Shown: in pieces, positions 33,580 to 42,525 of the stretch
Layout: every line of letters starts with the position of its first letter
Position numbering within the stretch: position 1 is the stretch's first letter
Origin: Sphingomonas sp.
GTDB taxonomy: Bacteria > Pseudomonadota > Alphaproteobacteria > Sphingomonadales > Sphingomonadaceae
DNA: 43,079 nucleotides
Reading direction: 5' to 3'
Assembly: GCF_019746015.1 (NCBI RefSeq)
Contig: NZ_JAIESM010000026.1
Span: 1-43,079, forward strand
Made by a program: the position numbers and the translations under genes
The notes under the pieces: generated by a model
Seen by the model: only the letters and a program-made list of their open reading frames with translations
What the model was told of the DNA's origin: nothing
Databases searched by the model: none

Positions 33580-33601
33580 TTACATTATGACAATAATGTA
33601 A
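33580..33601. promoter_or_regulatory. Perfect AT-rich dyad, candidate operator
   Basis: TTACATTAT-N4-ATAATGTAA is a perfect 9-bp inverted repeat with a GACA spacer, inside a 250-bp gap upstream of the 183-aa orphan. The half-site spacing (ATTAT-N4-ATAAT) resembles CRP/FNR-family operators. It could control the orphan gene. The stem is too AT-rich and lacks a U-tract for a terminator. Confidence 0.45.
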
Positions 33602-33628
33602 GCTGGGGCACCGGCGACCCGGCGCAAC

Positions 33629-33660
33629 AAAAAAGGCCCGGCAGGTTTCCCCGCCGGGCC
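33629..33660 (-). terminator. Rho-independent terminator of the Bax-inhibitor-1 gene
   Basis: On the minus strand GGCCCGGC (33660-33653) pairs perfectly with GCCGGGCC (33642-33635), loop rich in GGGAAACC, followed at once by TTTTTT (33634-33629). It lies 23 nt after the stop of the BI-1 gene. This is the clearest intrinsic terminator in the window. Confidence 0.92.
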
Positions 33661-33683
33661 CAGCGTCTTCGCGACGAAGCTGC

Positions 33684-34415
<732 letters not shown>

Positions 34416-34610
34416 GTGAAACAAACTCCGTTGCCCGGGAAACACCCCGGATAGGCGAAATATCGGGTTTTTCAATGCAGCTTTCAAGCAAAACCGGTAT
34501 CGGCCGGGCGCACCGCCGGGCAATTTCTGTGCCATTGTACAGCAGCTTAACGGCGGATGAATGCCGCCGCCCTCGACAGGCGTGCCATTGCAGCGCAGAT
34601 TTGGCGCGCG

Positions 34611-35153
34611 ATGCACAGGCTTTTCATCGGTTTATGCCCGCCGCCGCCGATCCGTGCCCGGCTGCTGGCGATCATGGGCGGCGTGCCCGGCGCGCGCTGG
34701 CAGGACGATGCGCAACTGCATCTGACGCTGCGCTTCATCGGTGAAGTGGACGGACGCGTCGCGGCTGACATTGCCGATCTCTTGGCGACCATCCATGCCC
34801 CGGCGCCAAAGGTGGCGATCAGGGGCGTGGGCGCGTTCGACAGGAAAGGCCGGCCCGACGCGATCTGGGCCGGCGTCGCGCCCGCCGCGCCGCTCGCCGC
34901 GCTCCACCGCAAGATCGACCATCTGCTCGTCCGCCTCGGCCTGGCGCCGGAGGGGCGCGCCTTCGTGCCGCACATCACGCTTGCCCGGCTGGCGCGCGGT
35001 GCCGATGCGCGCGCGGCGACCGATGCCTTTCTGACGCGCCATGCGGGCCTCACCAGCGATATGTTCAGCTGCGACGATCTGATCCTCTACGAAAGCCATC
35101 TCGGCCATGGCGGCGCAGCCTATCGCGTCGCCGCGCGCTGGCCCCTGGGTTGA
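34611..35153 (+). CDS. thpR: RNA 2',3'-cyclic phosphodiesterase (2'-5' RNA ligase family)
   Basis: 180 aa 2H-phosphoesterase. Both HxT motifs are present: LHLTLRFIGEVDG near residue 42 and PHITLARLARG near residue 125. The N-terminus MHRLFIGLCPPPPIRARL is typical; the start at 34611 was chosen over an in-frame ATG at 34557 that adds a non-conserved stretch. It hydrolyses RNA 2',3'-cyclic phosphate ends, possibly with reversible 2'-5' ligase activity. Its stop codon lies within a 12-nt tandem duplication. Confidence 0.92.
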   Translation: MHRLFIGLCPPPPIRARLLAIMGGVPGARWQDDAQLHLTLRFIGEVDGRVAADIADLLATIHAPAPKVAIRGVGAFDRKGRPDAIWAGVAPAAPLAALHRKIDHLLVRLGLAPEGRAFVPHITLARLARGADARAATDAFLTRHAGLTSDMFSCDDLILYESHLGHGGAAYRVAARWPLG

Positions 35154-35170
35154 CCGCCGGGTTGACCGCC
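35147..35170. repeat. Perfect 12-bp tandem duplication at the thpR stop
   Basis: GGGTTGACCGCC occurs twice in direct tandem. The first copy contains the thpR stop TGA (35151-35153), so gain or loss of a unit would leave the protein unchanged. Probably replication slippage. Confidence 0.7.
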
Positions 35171-35209
35171 GGCCGGGCTCTGCTAGGCGACGGTCAAAAG
35201 GGGAAGCGC

Positions 35210-36769
35210 ATGGACCAGCCCGCCGGGGAAACCACCCCCCGCACCACAGCCTACGCCTGGTATGTCCTTGCCGTGCTGTTCGTCGTCTATGTGCTGAACT
35301 TCGTCGACCGGCAGATCATCTCGATCCTGGCGGAGGACATCAAGCGCGACCTCCATCTGCGCGATGAGGATCTGGGCTTTCTCTACGGCACTGCCTTTGG
35401 CGTTTTCTATGCGCTGTTCGGCATTCCGCTGGGCCGGCTGGCGGACAATTGGCACCGGGTGCGGCTGATGACGCTGGGGCTGGCGCTGTGGTCGACGATG
35501 ACGGCGCTGTCGGGCTTTGCGCGCAGCGGCACCGCGCTTGCCGGCGCGCGGATCGGCGTGGGCATTGGCGAGGCAACCGCCAGCCCGTCCGCCTATTCGC
35601 TGATTTCGGACTGGTTCCCCAAAAGGCTGCGCGCGACCGCGCTCGCCATCTATTCGGCCGGGCTTTATGTCGGCGGCGGCCTGTCGCTGGGCATTGGCGG
35701 GCTGATCGTGAAGGGCTGGAACCAGGCCTATCCCGATGGCGGCCCGCTGGGGCTGAGCGGGTGGCAGGCGGCGTTCCTGATCGTCGGCATTCCCGGCCTT
35801 GGCCTTGCCCTGCTGATCGCCACGCTGCGCGAGCCGCCGCGCGGCCAGTCCGAGGGATTGCCGCCGCCCCCGCCCCATCCGGCGCCGTTTGCCGCCTTTT
35901 TTCAGGAACTGGTCACCATCGTGCCGCCGCTCACCCTGATCGGCGCGGCGATGGGCGGGGCGCGTGCGCTGATCGCGAATCTGGCCGGGCTGGCGGTGAT
36001 CGCGGCGGCGGTGACCATGCTGGTGCGGCTGGGCGAGCCGGTGCCGCAATGGGTGGCGGTGGGGATCGGCGTCTATGCCGTTTATTCCTGGGCCGGCGCC
36101 CTGCGGCGGCGCGACCCGCCCACCTTTGCGCTGATCGTCGCCAATCCGGCCTTTTTGTGCACGGTCGTCGCCTATGGCCTGAATGCGTTTCTCAGCTATT
36201 CAGTCACCTTCTGGGCGCCGCCTTATGCCATTCGCGTGCTGGGCGCGACGCCGGCGGAGGCCGGGTTCATCATCGGCGGCATGGGCGCGCTGTCGGGCTT
36301 TCTGGGGGTGACGATCGGCGGGCTGATCGCCGACCGGCTGCGCCAGCGCCATCCGGCCGGGCGGCTGATGGTCGTCATCTTCGGCGCGGTGGTGCCATCG
36401 CTCGCCATCGCCACCGCCTTCACCACCAGCAGCATCACGCTGTTCTACATCATGCTGTTCCCGGCACAGGCGCTGGCAAGCTGCGCGCTGGGCGCGGCGG
36501 CCGCCACCACGCAGGATCTGGTGCTGCCGCGCATGCGGGGCACCGCAACCGGCACCTTCTTCATCGGCACCACCCTGCTGGGGCTGGCGATGGGGCCCTA
36601 TCTGGCGGGCCGCGTCTCCACACTGTCGGGCAGCCTGTCGGTCGGCGTGCTGACGATGCTGGCAACGGTGCCGGTCGCGCTGATCGCGGCGATCATGGCC
36701 TATCGCCTGGTGCCGGTGGCCGAGGCCAACCGGGAAGCCCGCGCGCGCGCCGCCGGCGAAACCGCGTAA
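35210..36769 (+). CDS. MFS transporter, spinster-like family
   Basis: 519 aa inner-membrane transporter. The first half has LNFVDRQIISILAEDIKRDLHLRDEDLGFLYGTAFGVFYALFGIPLGRLADNWHR, with the MFS signature between TM2 and TM3, and GIGEATASPSAYSLISDWFPKRLRATA. The second half has GGLIADRLRQRHPAGR. Between TM6 and TM7 there is an extra stretch of about 90 residues with two or three hydrophobic segments (about 245-320), so the helix count may exceed twelve. The start at 35210 is preceded by AGGGGAAG. The substrate is unknown; sphingomonads have many paralogues near aromatic or lipid catabolism genes. Confidence 0.88.
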   Translation: MDQPAGETTPRTTAYAWYVLAVLFVVYVLNFVDRQIISILAEDIKRDLHLRDEDLGFLYGTAFGVFYALFGIPLGRLADNWHRVRLMTLGLALWSTMTALSGFARSGTALAGARIGVGIGEATASPSAYSLISDWFPKRLRATALAIYSAGLYVGGGLSLGIGGLIVKGWNQAYPDGGPLGLSGWQAAFLIVGIPGLGLALLIATLREPPRGQSEGLPPPPPHPAPFAAFFQELVTIVPPLTLIGAAMGGARALIANLAGLAVIAAAVTMLVRLGEPVPQWVAVGIGVYAVYSWAGALRRRDPPTFALIVANPAFLCTVVAYGLNAFLSYSVTFWAPPYAIRVLGATPAEAGFIIGGMGALSGFLGVTIGGLIADRLRQRHPAGRLMVVIFGAVVPSLAIATAFTTSSITLFYIMLFPAQALASCALGAAAATTQDLVLPRMRGTATGTFFIGTTLLGLAMGPYLAGRVSTLSGSLSVGVLTMLATVPVALIAAIMAYRLVPVAEANREARARAAGETA

Positions 36770-36851
36770 GCACTCCGTTAACCACAAGGCGGTAGTTCCA
36801 ACACCGTAGTCCTACCGTATGGACGGCAGGGGTGATCGCAAGGGGTGTGCG

Positions 36852-37184
36852 ATGCTATCGGTCGAATTGCTTGTGGCAGAAGGAGATAACCGCCGCGCGC
36901 CGCGCCGCCGGGTGCGCATGCCCGGCCGCATGACCACCAGCAACAGCTGGCGCGCGGTGTGCCGGATCGTCGATATTTCGCGCTATGGCGTGCGGCTTGA
37001 AACGCTGCACGCGCTGCCGGTGGGCCAGCCGCTGTGGATCACCCTGCCCGGCGAACGCCCCCGCAAGGGCGCGGTCGCCTGGGCCGATGGTCAGCAGGCC
37101 GGCTGCGTGTTCGACAAGCCGCTCGACAAGGCACTGGTCGACAGCCTGATCGCGCGCTTCAGCGAGCCAGACACCGTCAATTGA
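36852..37184 (+). CDS. PilZ-domain protein
   Basis: 110 aa single-domain PilZ protein. The c-di-GMP-binding signatures are RRAPRRRVRMPGR (RxxxR-type) near residue 15 and DISRYGVRLE (DxSxxG) near residue 42. It should respond to cyclic di-GMP and regulate a partner protein. The start at 36852 has AAGGGG at 36840-36845. Its stop overlaps the stop of the convergent sodC-like gene by 8 nt. No flagellar or cellulose gene is adjacent, so the target is unknown. Confidence 0.9.
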   Translation: MLSVELLVAEGDNRRAPRRRVRMPGRMTTSNSWRAVCRIVDISRYGVRLETLHALPVGQPLWITLPGERPRKGAVAWADGQQAGCVFDKPLDKALVDSLIARFSEPDTVN

Positions 37185-37707
37185 GCGCGAAGACACCGCA
37201 GGCAATGCGCGCGCCGCTGTTGCCCGACGGGTCGCTGACCTGATCGTCGCGCGCGGCATGAACGATCATCGCGCTGCCATCGCTATCGAGCAGCCCCGCC
37301 ATCGTCGCGCCCTTGATGGTGACGCCCAGCGTGCCGTGCCCGTCATTGCCAACAATCAGATTGGGCAGGTCGCCCTCATGCGGGCCGGCAGGGTTCATCA
37401 GGCCATGCTTGGTCGCAGCCGGGTTCCAATGGCCGCCCGCCGTCATGAAATCGGTCGGATCACAGCGGCCAACCGCATGGATATGCGCGCCATGCTCGCC
37501 CGGTGGCATGCCCATAACGTCCACCGTCAGCCGCAGGCCGCCCTTGGTCTGGCGCGCGGTGGCGCGGCCGACATCGGCACCGGTTGCGGTGCGCAGCGAT
37601 GCAATCGCCACCGGCCCCGTGGTCGCCTTGCCCATATCCTTGGTATAGCTTGCGCAGCCACCAAGCAGGGCGGCACCGGCGACGAGCGCCGGGAACAGGT
37701 TGCGCAT
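37177..37707 (-). CDS. sodC: Cu/Zn superoxide dismutase-family lipoprotein
   Basis: 176 aa. The N-terminus MRNLFPALVAGAALLGGC has a lipobox (LGGC, Cys18), so it is probably a periplasmic lipoprotein. The Cu/Zn ligands are visible: HGAHIHAVGRCD (two Cu His plus the disulfide Cys), GGHWNPAATKHG (bridging/Zn His), HEGDLPNL (Zn His and Asp), and MIVHAARDD (Cu His). The second disulfide Cys is in RIACGVF. It dismutates superoxide in the periplasm. The start at 37707 was chosen for the signal peptide; the frame is open to 37767. Confidence 0.92.
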   Translation of the reverse strand: MRNLFPALVAGAALLGGCASYTKDMGKATTGPVAIASLRTATGADVGRATARQTKGGLRLTVDVMGMPPGEHGAHIHAVGRCDPTDFMTAGGHWNPAATKHGLMNPAGPHEGDLPNLIVGNDGHGTLGVTIKGATMAGLLDSDGSAMIVHAARDDQVSDPSGNSGARIACGVFALN

Positions 37708-37786
37708 TATCTCTCTCCCATTTGCCCGCCCCATGATCGCGTTAGGCAACAGATTGCGTTTTGCCAAGGTAAATGAAGCTGGTTTC

Positions 37787-39151
37787 TCACGCCATCATCA
37801 CGGTTTTAAGGTTCATGAACTCGTGCATCCCCCATGGCCCCAGCTCGCGGCCATGGCCCGATTTCTTCACGCCGCCAAAGGCCGCCTCGTTCATGCTGGC
37901 CAGCACCTGGTTGATCGCGGTCATGCCGCACTCCAACCAATCCACGAAATAGTCTTTTTCGGCCGCATCGCGCGTCCACACGCTCGAGCCCAGGCCAAAG
38001 GGCACGTCATTGGCCAGCGCCACCGCCGCCGCCGCACTGTCGACCCGGAACAGCATGGCGACGGGGCCGAACAGTTCTTCCTGCGCGATCGGATGGTCGG
38101 CCGGCACCCCGGTCAGCACGCCGGGGGTGAGATAGGCACCGGGGCCGTCGACCACGGTGCCGCCGGCCAGCCTCGCGCCCGCCGCCTGGAACCGGGCCAA
38201 CTGGTCGAGCACGGTGTCGCGCTGCTCAGCGCTCGACAGCGGGCCGATGACATTGGCCGGGTCCATGGGGTCGCCCACCTTCGCCGCCAGCATCGCCGCG
38301 GTATAGCGCTCGGCAAAGGCATCATAGATATCGGCATGGACGATGATCCGCTTGGCGCAGATGCAGCTTTGCCCGGCATTTTGCAGCCGCCCCGTCACGG
38401 CCGCCGCCACCGCTGCGTCCAGATCGGCAGACGGCATCACGATGAACGGGTCCGACCCGCCCAGTTCGAGTACCACTTTCTTGAGCGCTGCACCCGCTGC
38501 CGCTGCCACCTTCGCGCCGGCCTCTTCGGAGCCGGTGAGCGTCACGGCGGCGACCCGGTCATCGGCGATCAGCGGCGCGACGCCCCCGGCGCGGATCGCC
38601 AGATTCTGGAACAGCCCGTCGGGCGCACCGGCCGCGCGCACCCGCTCCTCGATCGCCGCCGCGCAGCCCTGGGTCAGCGAGGCATGCTTCAGCAGCCCGG
38701 CATTGCCCGCCATGATCGTGGGCGCCAGAAAGCGCACCACCTGCCAATAGGGGAAGTTCCACGGCATCACCGCCAGCACCACCCCCATCGGCAGCCAGCG
38801 CTGATAGACGGTGCCCGCCGCCATCGGCACCGCGACATCGGCCAGCATCGCCGGCCCGGCCTTTGCATAGTATCGAAAGCCGCCGGCGCATTTCATCACC
38901 TCGGCCCGGGCGGAGGCGAAGGTCTTGCCCATTTCGGTGGTGGCGAGCGCGGCCAGCCGGTCGGCATCCGCCTCGAACGCATCGGCAATCGCTTCCAGCA
39001 GGCGGGACCGCTCTGCAAGGCCGGTCTGCCGCCATGCGATCTGCGCGGCATGGGCCCGCGCCACCGCCGCTTCCACCTGATCCGGCGTCATTTCGGGAAG
39101 CCGGTGCGCGATCGCGCCGGTTGCCGGGTTGATGCATTCGAACATCGCCAT
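37787..39151 (-). CDS. NAD(P)-dependent aldehyde dehydrogenase, succinate-semialdehyde dehydrogenase type
   Basis: 454 aa cytosolic ALDH. The catalytic Cys is in NAGQSCICAKR and the general-base Glu in VLELGGSDPF; the fold start is MAMFECINPATGAIAHRLPEM, and MPWNFPYWQVVRFLAPTIMAGN is the cofactor-binding region. The short length and the NAGQSCICAKR loop fit the GabD1/Sad subgroup that oxidises succinate semialdehyde to succinate. Specificity is not certain. AAGGAC precedes the ATG at 39151; the open frame to 39349 overlaps the divergent xseB region and was not used. Confidence 0.88.
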   Translation of the reverse strand: MAMFECINPATGAIAHRLPEMTPDQVEAAVARAHAAQIAWRQTGLAERSRLLEAIADAFEADADRLAALATTEMGKTFASARAEVMKCAGGFRYYAKAGPAMLADVAVPMAAGTVYQRWLPMGVVLAVMPWNFPYWQVVRFLAPTIMAGNAGLLKHASLTQGCAAAIEERVRAAGAPDGLFQNLAIRAGGVAPLIADDRVAAVTLTGSEEAGAKVAAAAGAALKKVVLELGGSDPFIVMPSADLDAAVAAAVTGRLQNAGQSCICAKRIIVHADIYDAFAERYTAAMLAAKVGDPMDPANVIGPLSSAEQRDTVLDQLARFQAAGARLAGGTVVDGPGAYLTPGVLTGVPADHPIAQEELFGPVAMLFRVDSAAAAVALANDVPFGLGSSVWTRDAAEKDYFVDWLECGMTAINQVLASMNEAAFGGVKKSGHGRELGPWGMHEFMNLKTVMMA

Positions 39152-39245
39152 TCGTCCTTTTCTGTCGCGTCGCTGCCGCCGCTTTGCGGGGCCGGGGCGC
39201 TCTCGTGCCTTGACCCTCCTCGCCCGCCTGCCCCATAGCGGCAAA

Positions 39246-39491
39246 ATGCACGGTTCGGAAACGATCGAGACGATGCCTTTTGAAGAGGCGCTGAAGGAGC
39301 TGGAGCGGATCGTCGCCCGGCTTGAAAGCGGCGACGAGGCGCTCGACACCTCGATCGCGCTTTACGAGCGCGCCAGCCAGCTCCGCCAGCGTTGCGTTGA
39401 CCGGCTGGATGCGGCACAGGCGCGGATTGAGGCAATCCGTCTTGATTCCGAAGGCCGGCCGGCCGGCACCACCCCTTTTGCAGCGAGCTGA
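39246..39491 (+). CDS. xseB: Exodeoxyribonuclease VII small subunit
   Basis: 81 aa. The family core PFEEALKELERIVARLESGDEALDTSIALYERASQLRQRCVDRLDAAQARIE is complete. It binds XseA to make the single-strand-specific exonuclease. It precedes ispA by 7 bp, a conserved pairing in proteobacteria. xseA is not in the window. Confidence 0.95.
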   Translation: MHGSETIETMPFEEALKELERIVARLESGDEALDTSIALYERASQLRQRCVDRLDAAQARIEAIRLDSEGRPAGTTPFAAS

Positions 39492-39498
39492 TTTCCCT

Positions 39499-40398
39499 AT
39501 GGCCGAAGCCTCGATGGCTCTGAAAGCGGCACTTGCCGATGTTTCCGCCGAGATCGACCAACGGTTCGACCAGTTGCTGGCGGTCCCCGGCGATCCGCGC
39601 GCCGACCTGTATCGCGCGATGCGCCATGCCGCGATCGGCGGCGGCAAGCGGCTGCGCCCGCTGCTGGTGTTCGCAACCGCCCAGCTGTTCGGCGTTGATC
39701 GTGAATGCGCTGCCCGCGCGGCCATCGCGATCGAGTGCATTCATGTCTATTCGCTGATTCACGACGATCTGCCGGCGATGGACGACGACGATCTGCGCCG
39801 AGGCAAGCCGACCGTGCACAAGGCATTTGACGAGGCGACCGCCATTCTGGCGGGCGACTGCCTCCATGCGCTTGCTTTCGAAGTGCTGGCCGACCCGGCC
39901 ACCCATGCCGACCCGTTCGTGCGCGCAGAGCTGGTGTTCGACCTGGCCCGCGCCGCCGGCCCGTCTGGAATGGCCGGTGGCCAGATGATGGACATCGAGG
40001 CCGAAAAGTCGAGCTTCGACCTGCCCACCATCACCCGGCTGCAGGCGCTGAAGACCGGCGCCCTGATCGCCAGCTCGGTTGAAGCGGGCGCCATTCTGGG
40101 CAAGGTGCCGCCGGAAGGGCGCACCGGCCTGCGCGGCTATGCGCGCGATGTCGGTCTCGCCTTCCAGATCGCCGACGACCTGCTCGACCATGAAGGCGAC
40201 GAAGTGAAGATGGGCAAGCGCGTCGGCAAGGACGAGGCGCAGGGCAAGGAAACCTTCATCACCCTGCTGGGCGTGGAACGCGCCCGCGAGCAGGCGCGCA
40301 TGCTGGTCGATCAGGCCATCGCCCACCTCAATCCCTATGGGGCGGAGGCCGATCTGCTGCGCGACATCGCCCGCTTCACGCTGGAAAGAGACCGTTAA
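39499..40398 (+). CDS. ispA: Farnesyl diphosphate synthase (polyprenyl synthetase family)
   Basis: 299 aa. GGGKRLRP near residue 50, the first Asp-rich motif HDDLPAMDDDDLRRG near residue 92 and the second FQIADDLLD near residue 228 are all present. It condenses IPP with DMAPP and GPP to make C15 diphosphate, precursor of ubiquinone, hopanoid/carotenoid and the undecaprenyl or decaprenyl carriers. dxs, often next, is not here; coaD follows after 131 bp. The start at 39499 lies 7 nt after the xseB stop. Confidence 0.93.
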   Translation: MAEASMALKAALADVSAEIDQRFDQLLAVPGDPRADLYRAMRHAAIGGGKRLRPLLVFATAQLFGVDRECAARAAIAIECIHVYSLIHDDLPAMDDDDLRRGKPTVHKAFDEATAILAGDCLHALAFEVLADPATHADPFVRAELVFDLARAAGPSGMAGGQMMDIEAEKSSFDLPTITRLQALKTGALIASSVEAGAILGKVPPEGRTGLRGYARDVGLAFQIADDLLDHEGDEVKMGKRVGKDEAQGKETFITLLGVERAREQARMLVDQAIAHLNPYGAEADLLRDIARFTLERDR

Positions 40399-40529
40399 GC
40401 AGTGCGCGGCGGGCGCCGGCAGCGTCACCCCGTCGGGACCGCGCCGGCCCGCCCGATGAACATCGCGCGGAACATGGCCGTGGCGACCCCGGCCGCTGAT
40501 GCCACCACCTTTAGCCTTGGGGGCCGTTC

Positions 40530-41051
40530 ATGACCATCCGCACCGGCGTCTATCCCGGCACTTTCGACCCGCTCACGCTGGGCCATCTCGACATCATCCG
40601 CCGCGGTGCGAAGCTGGTCGACCGGCTGGTGATCGGCGTCACCACCAACCCCAGCAAATCGCCGATGTTCACGCTCGCCGAACGCATGGCGATGGTGCAG
40701 CGCGAAGTCGCCGGGCTGGAGGGCGAAATCCATGTGGTGAGCTTCGATTCGCTGCTGATGGACTTTGCCGAGCGCGAGGGGGCGAGCGTCATCGTCCGCG
40801 GGCTGCGGGCGGTGACCGATTTCGAATATGAGTTTCAGATGACCGGCATGAACCAGCAGCTGAACAACCGGATCGAAACGATCTTCCTGATGGCCGACGT
40901 CGCGCTGCAGCCCATTGCCAGCCGCTGGGTGAAGGAAATCGCGATCTATGGCGGCGATGTGCGCAAATTCGTCAGCCCCGCCGTCAACGCCGACGTCGTC
41001 GCCCGCGTCGCACAACTCGGCCGCAAGGGAACGACCGGCGGACACGCTTAA
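40530..41051 (+). CDS. coaD: Phosphopantetheine adenylyltransferase
   Basis: 173 aa. YPGTFDPLTLGHLDIIRR holds the nucleotide-binding T/HxGH motif; VRGLRAVTDFEYEFQMTGMN and WVKEIAIYGGDVRKFVSPAV are family signatures. It catalyses the penultimate step of coenzyme A synthesis. The 131-bp gap before it shows no further gene. Confidence 0.96.
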   Translation: MTIRTGVYPGTFDPLTLGHLDIIRRGAKLVDRLVIGVTTNPSKSPMFTLAERMAMVQREVAGLEGEIHVVSFDSLLMDFAEREGASVIVRGLRAVTDFEYEFQMTGMNQQLNNRIETIFLMADVALQPIASRWVKEIAIYGGDVRKFVSPAVNADVVARVAQLGRKGTTGGHA

Positions 41052-41116
41052 CGTTGGCGCTTACCGCAATTTGCGTTAAGCGCGGCGCATCAGCTCGATT
41101 CCGGCACGGTGAAATA

Positions 41117-41899
41117 ATGCGCTTCTTGATGTCTTTGCTGGCGGTTTGCAGCTGGCTGATCGCGGCGCCCGCCAGTGCCCAGCTGGTCGAATCGTTCCGC
41201 ACCAAGCCTGCCGACATCAACGACAAGGAAAACATCCTCTATCTGGACCTGTCGACCGGCGGCCGCGTGACAATCTGGCTGCGCCCCGATGTCGCGCCCA
41301 AGATGGTGGAGCGGGTGAAGATGCTCACCCGCAAGCATTTCTATGACGGGCTGACCTTTCACCGTGTGATTGACGGCTTCATGGCGCAGACGGGCGACCC
41401 CAAGGGCGACGGCACCGGCGGCTCGGACCTGCCGGACCTGCCGGCCGAGTTCAACTATCTGCCGCACACGCGCGGTGCGGTGTCCGCCGCGCGCCAGGGG
41501 GCCGCGCCAGACGCCAAGTCCGAAGAAAAGAAAAAGGCGGAAGACACAGCCAACAGCCAGTTCTTCATCGTGTTCGAGCCCAATATGCGGCTCGACTTCA
41601 AATATACCGTGTTCGGCCGGGTGATCGACGGCATGCAATGGGTGGACACGATCGAGCGCGGAGAGCCGCCCATCGCACCGTCCAAGATCCTGCACGCGTA
41701 TGTCGCTGCGGATAATCCGCCGCCTTATCAGCCGCCCGAGCCGCCCAAACTGGACCCGGGTGCGCTGGGGCCGGCCGTCTCCTTGACCGGCAACGCGCCG
41801 CCGGCCGGCACCGCTGGCACGGTCGCGCCCCCGCCCCCTGCTGCGGCACCTGCGGCCAAGGCGCCCGCCCGCAAGCGACCGGCCGGAGCGCGCCGCTGA
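41117..41899 (+). CDS. Periplasmic peptidyl-prolyl cis-trans isomerase (cyclophilin)
   Basis: 260 aa with a signal peptide (MRFLMSLLAVCSWLIAAPASA). The cyclophilin active site is FHRVIDGFMAQTGDP with Arg of FHR, and NSQFFIVFEPNMRLDFKYTVFGRV. An Ala/Lys/Glu-rich insertion (about residues 130-150) precedes NSQFF. The last 60 residues are Pro/Ala-rich and end with basic residues, probably an unstructured periplasmic tail. The start at 41117 was chosen for the signal peptide. Its stop overlaps the inferred CTG start of tsaB. Confidence 0.92.
   Translation: MRFLMSLLAVCSWLIAAPASAQLVESFRTKPADINDKENILYLDLSTGGRVTIWLRPDVAPKMVERVKMLTRKHFYDGLTFHRVIDGFMAQTGDPKGDGTGGSDLPDLPAEFNYLPHTRGAVSAARQGAAPDAKSEEKKKAEDTANSQFFIVFEPNMRLDFKYTVFGRVIDGMQWVDTIERGEPPIAPSKILHAYVAADNPPPYQPPEPPKLDPGALGPAVSLTGNAPPAGTAGTVAPPPPAAAPAAKAPARKRPAGARR
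41885..41888 (+). promoter_or_regulatory. Shine-Dalgarno that supports a CTG start for tsaB
   Basis: GGAG lies 7 nt before the CTG at 41896, in the last codons of the cyclophilin gene. No ATG, GTG or TTG is available in the tsaB frame between this point and the conserved N-terminus. This spacing supports CTG initiation. Confidence 0.6.
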
Positions 41900-42525
41900 C
41901 CGCCACGCGAACGCTGGTCATCGACACCGCGACCGCTGCCTGCTCGGTCGCGTTGATCGAGCATGGCCAGATCATTGCCGAAGACGCCGCCACCGTCGGC
42001 CGGGGCCATGCCGAACGACTGCTGCCGATGATTGCCGCACTTCCCGATGGTGGGCGCGCTGGCGCCGTTCTGGTCGATTGCGGCCCCGGCAGCTTCACTG
42101 GCATCCGTGTCGGCCTGGCGGCCGCGCGTGCGCTGGGGCTGGGCTGGGGCGCCAGCGTGCATGGCTATTCGTCGCTTGCCTTGCTGGCGGCGTCATTTTT
42201 TGCGCAGGCGCCAGATGAACAGGCAATTGCCGCCGTGCTGGAAGGCGGGCATGGTGAGGTGTTCATGCAGCATTTCACTGCCCGCCCCTTTGCCGCTGTC
42301 GGCGGCATCCTGTCGCTGCCGCCGGCGGCGGCCCTGGCGCAGCTGGGCGGCGGCGCGGTGGGCAGCGGGGTGAAGTGGCTGCGCCCGATCGCGCCCGATC
42401 TGGCGGGCAAGGAAGCGCTGCCCGTCGCGCGCGATGCGCTGCTGCTCCCGCCCGATCTTCTCGCGCTCGCCGCGCAGCCAATCTATGGCCGCCCGCCCGA
42501 CGCCAAACCGATGCCGCAGCCATGA
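41896..42525 (+). CDS. tsaB: tRNA threonylcarbamoyladenosine biosynthesis protein TsaB, probable CTG start
   Basis: 209 aa if initiated at CTG 41896. The conserved N-terminus TLVIDTATAACSVALIEHG lies before the first canonical start in frame (TTG 41953), so initiation there would remove part of the first ASKHA beta-hairpin. CTG overlaps the cyclophilin stop as CTGA, mirroring the ATGA coupling elsewhere, and has GGAG 7 nt upstream. GRGHAERLLPMI and DCGPGSFTGIRVGLAAARALG are the TsaB motifs. TsaB partners TsaD/TsaE to make t6A37 in tRNA. It overlaps rimI as ATGA. Confidence 0.9.
   Translation: MTATRTLVIDTATAACSVALIEHGQIIAEDAATVGRGHAERLLPMIAALPDGGRAGAVLVDCGPGSFTGIRVGLAAARALGLGWGASVHGYSSLALLAASFFAQAPDEQAIAAVLEGGHGEVFMQHFTARPFAAVGGILSLPPAAALAQLGGGAVGSGVKWLRPIAPDLAGKEALPVARDALLLPPDLLALAAQPIYGRPPDAKPMPQP

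Noticed and set aside
40399..40529. Possible small gene between ispA and coaD
   Set aside because: No open frame with a ribosome site or family pattern is seen in the 131-bp gap.
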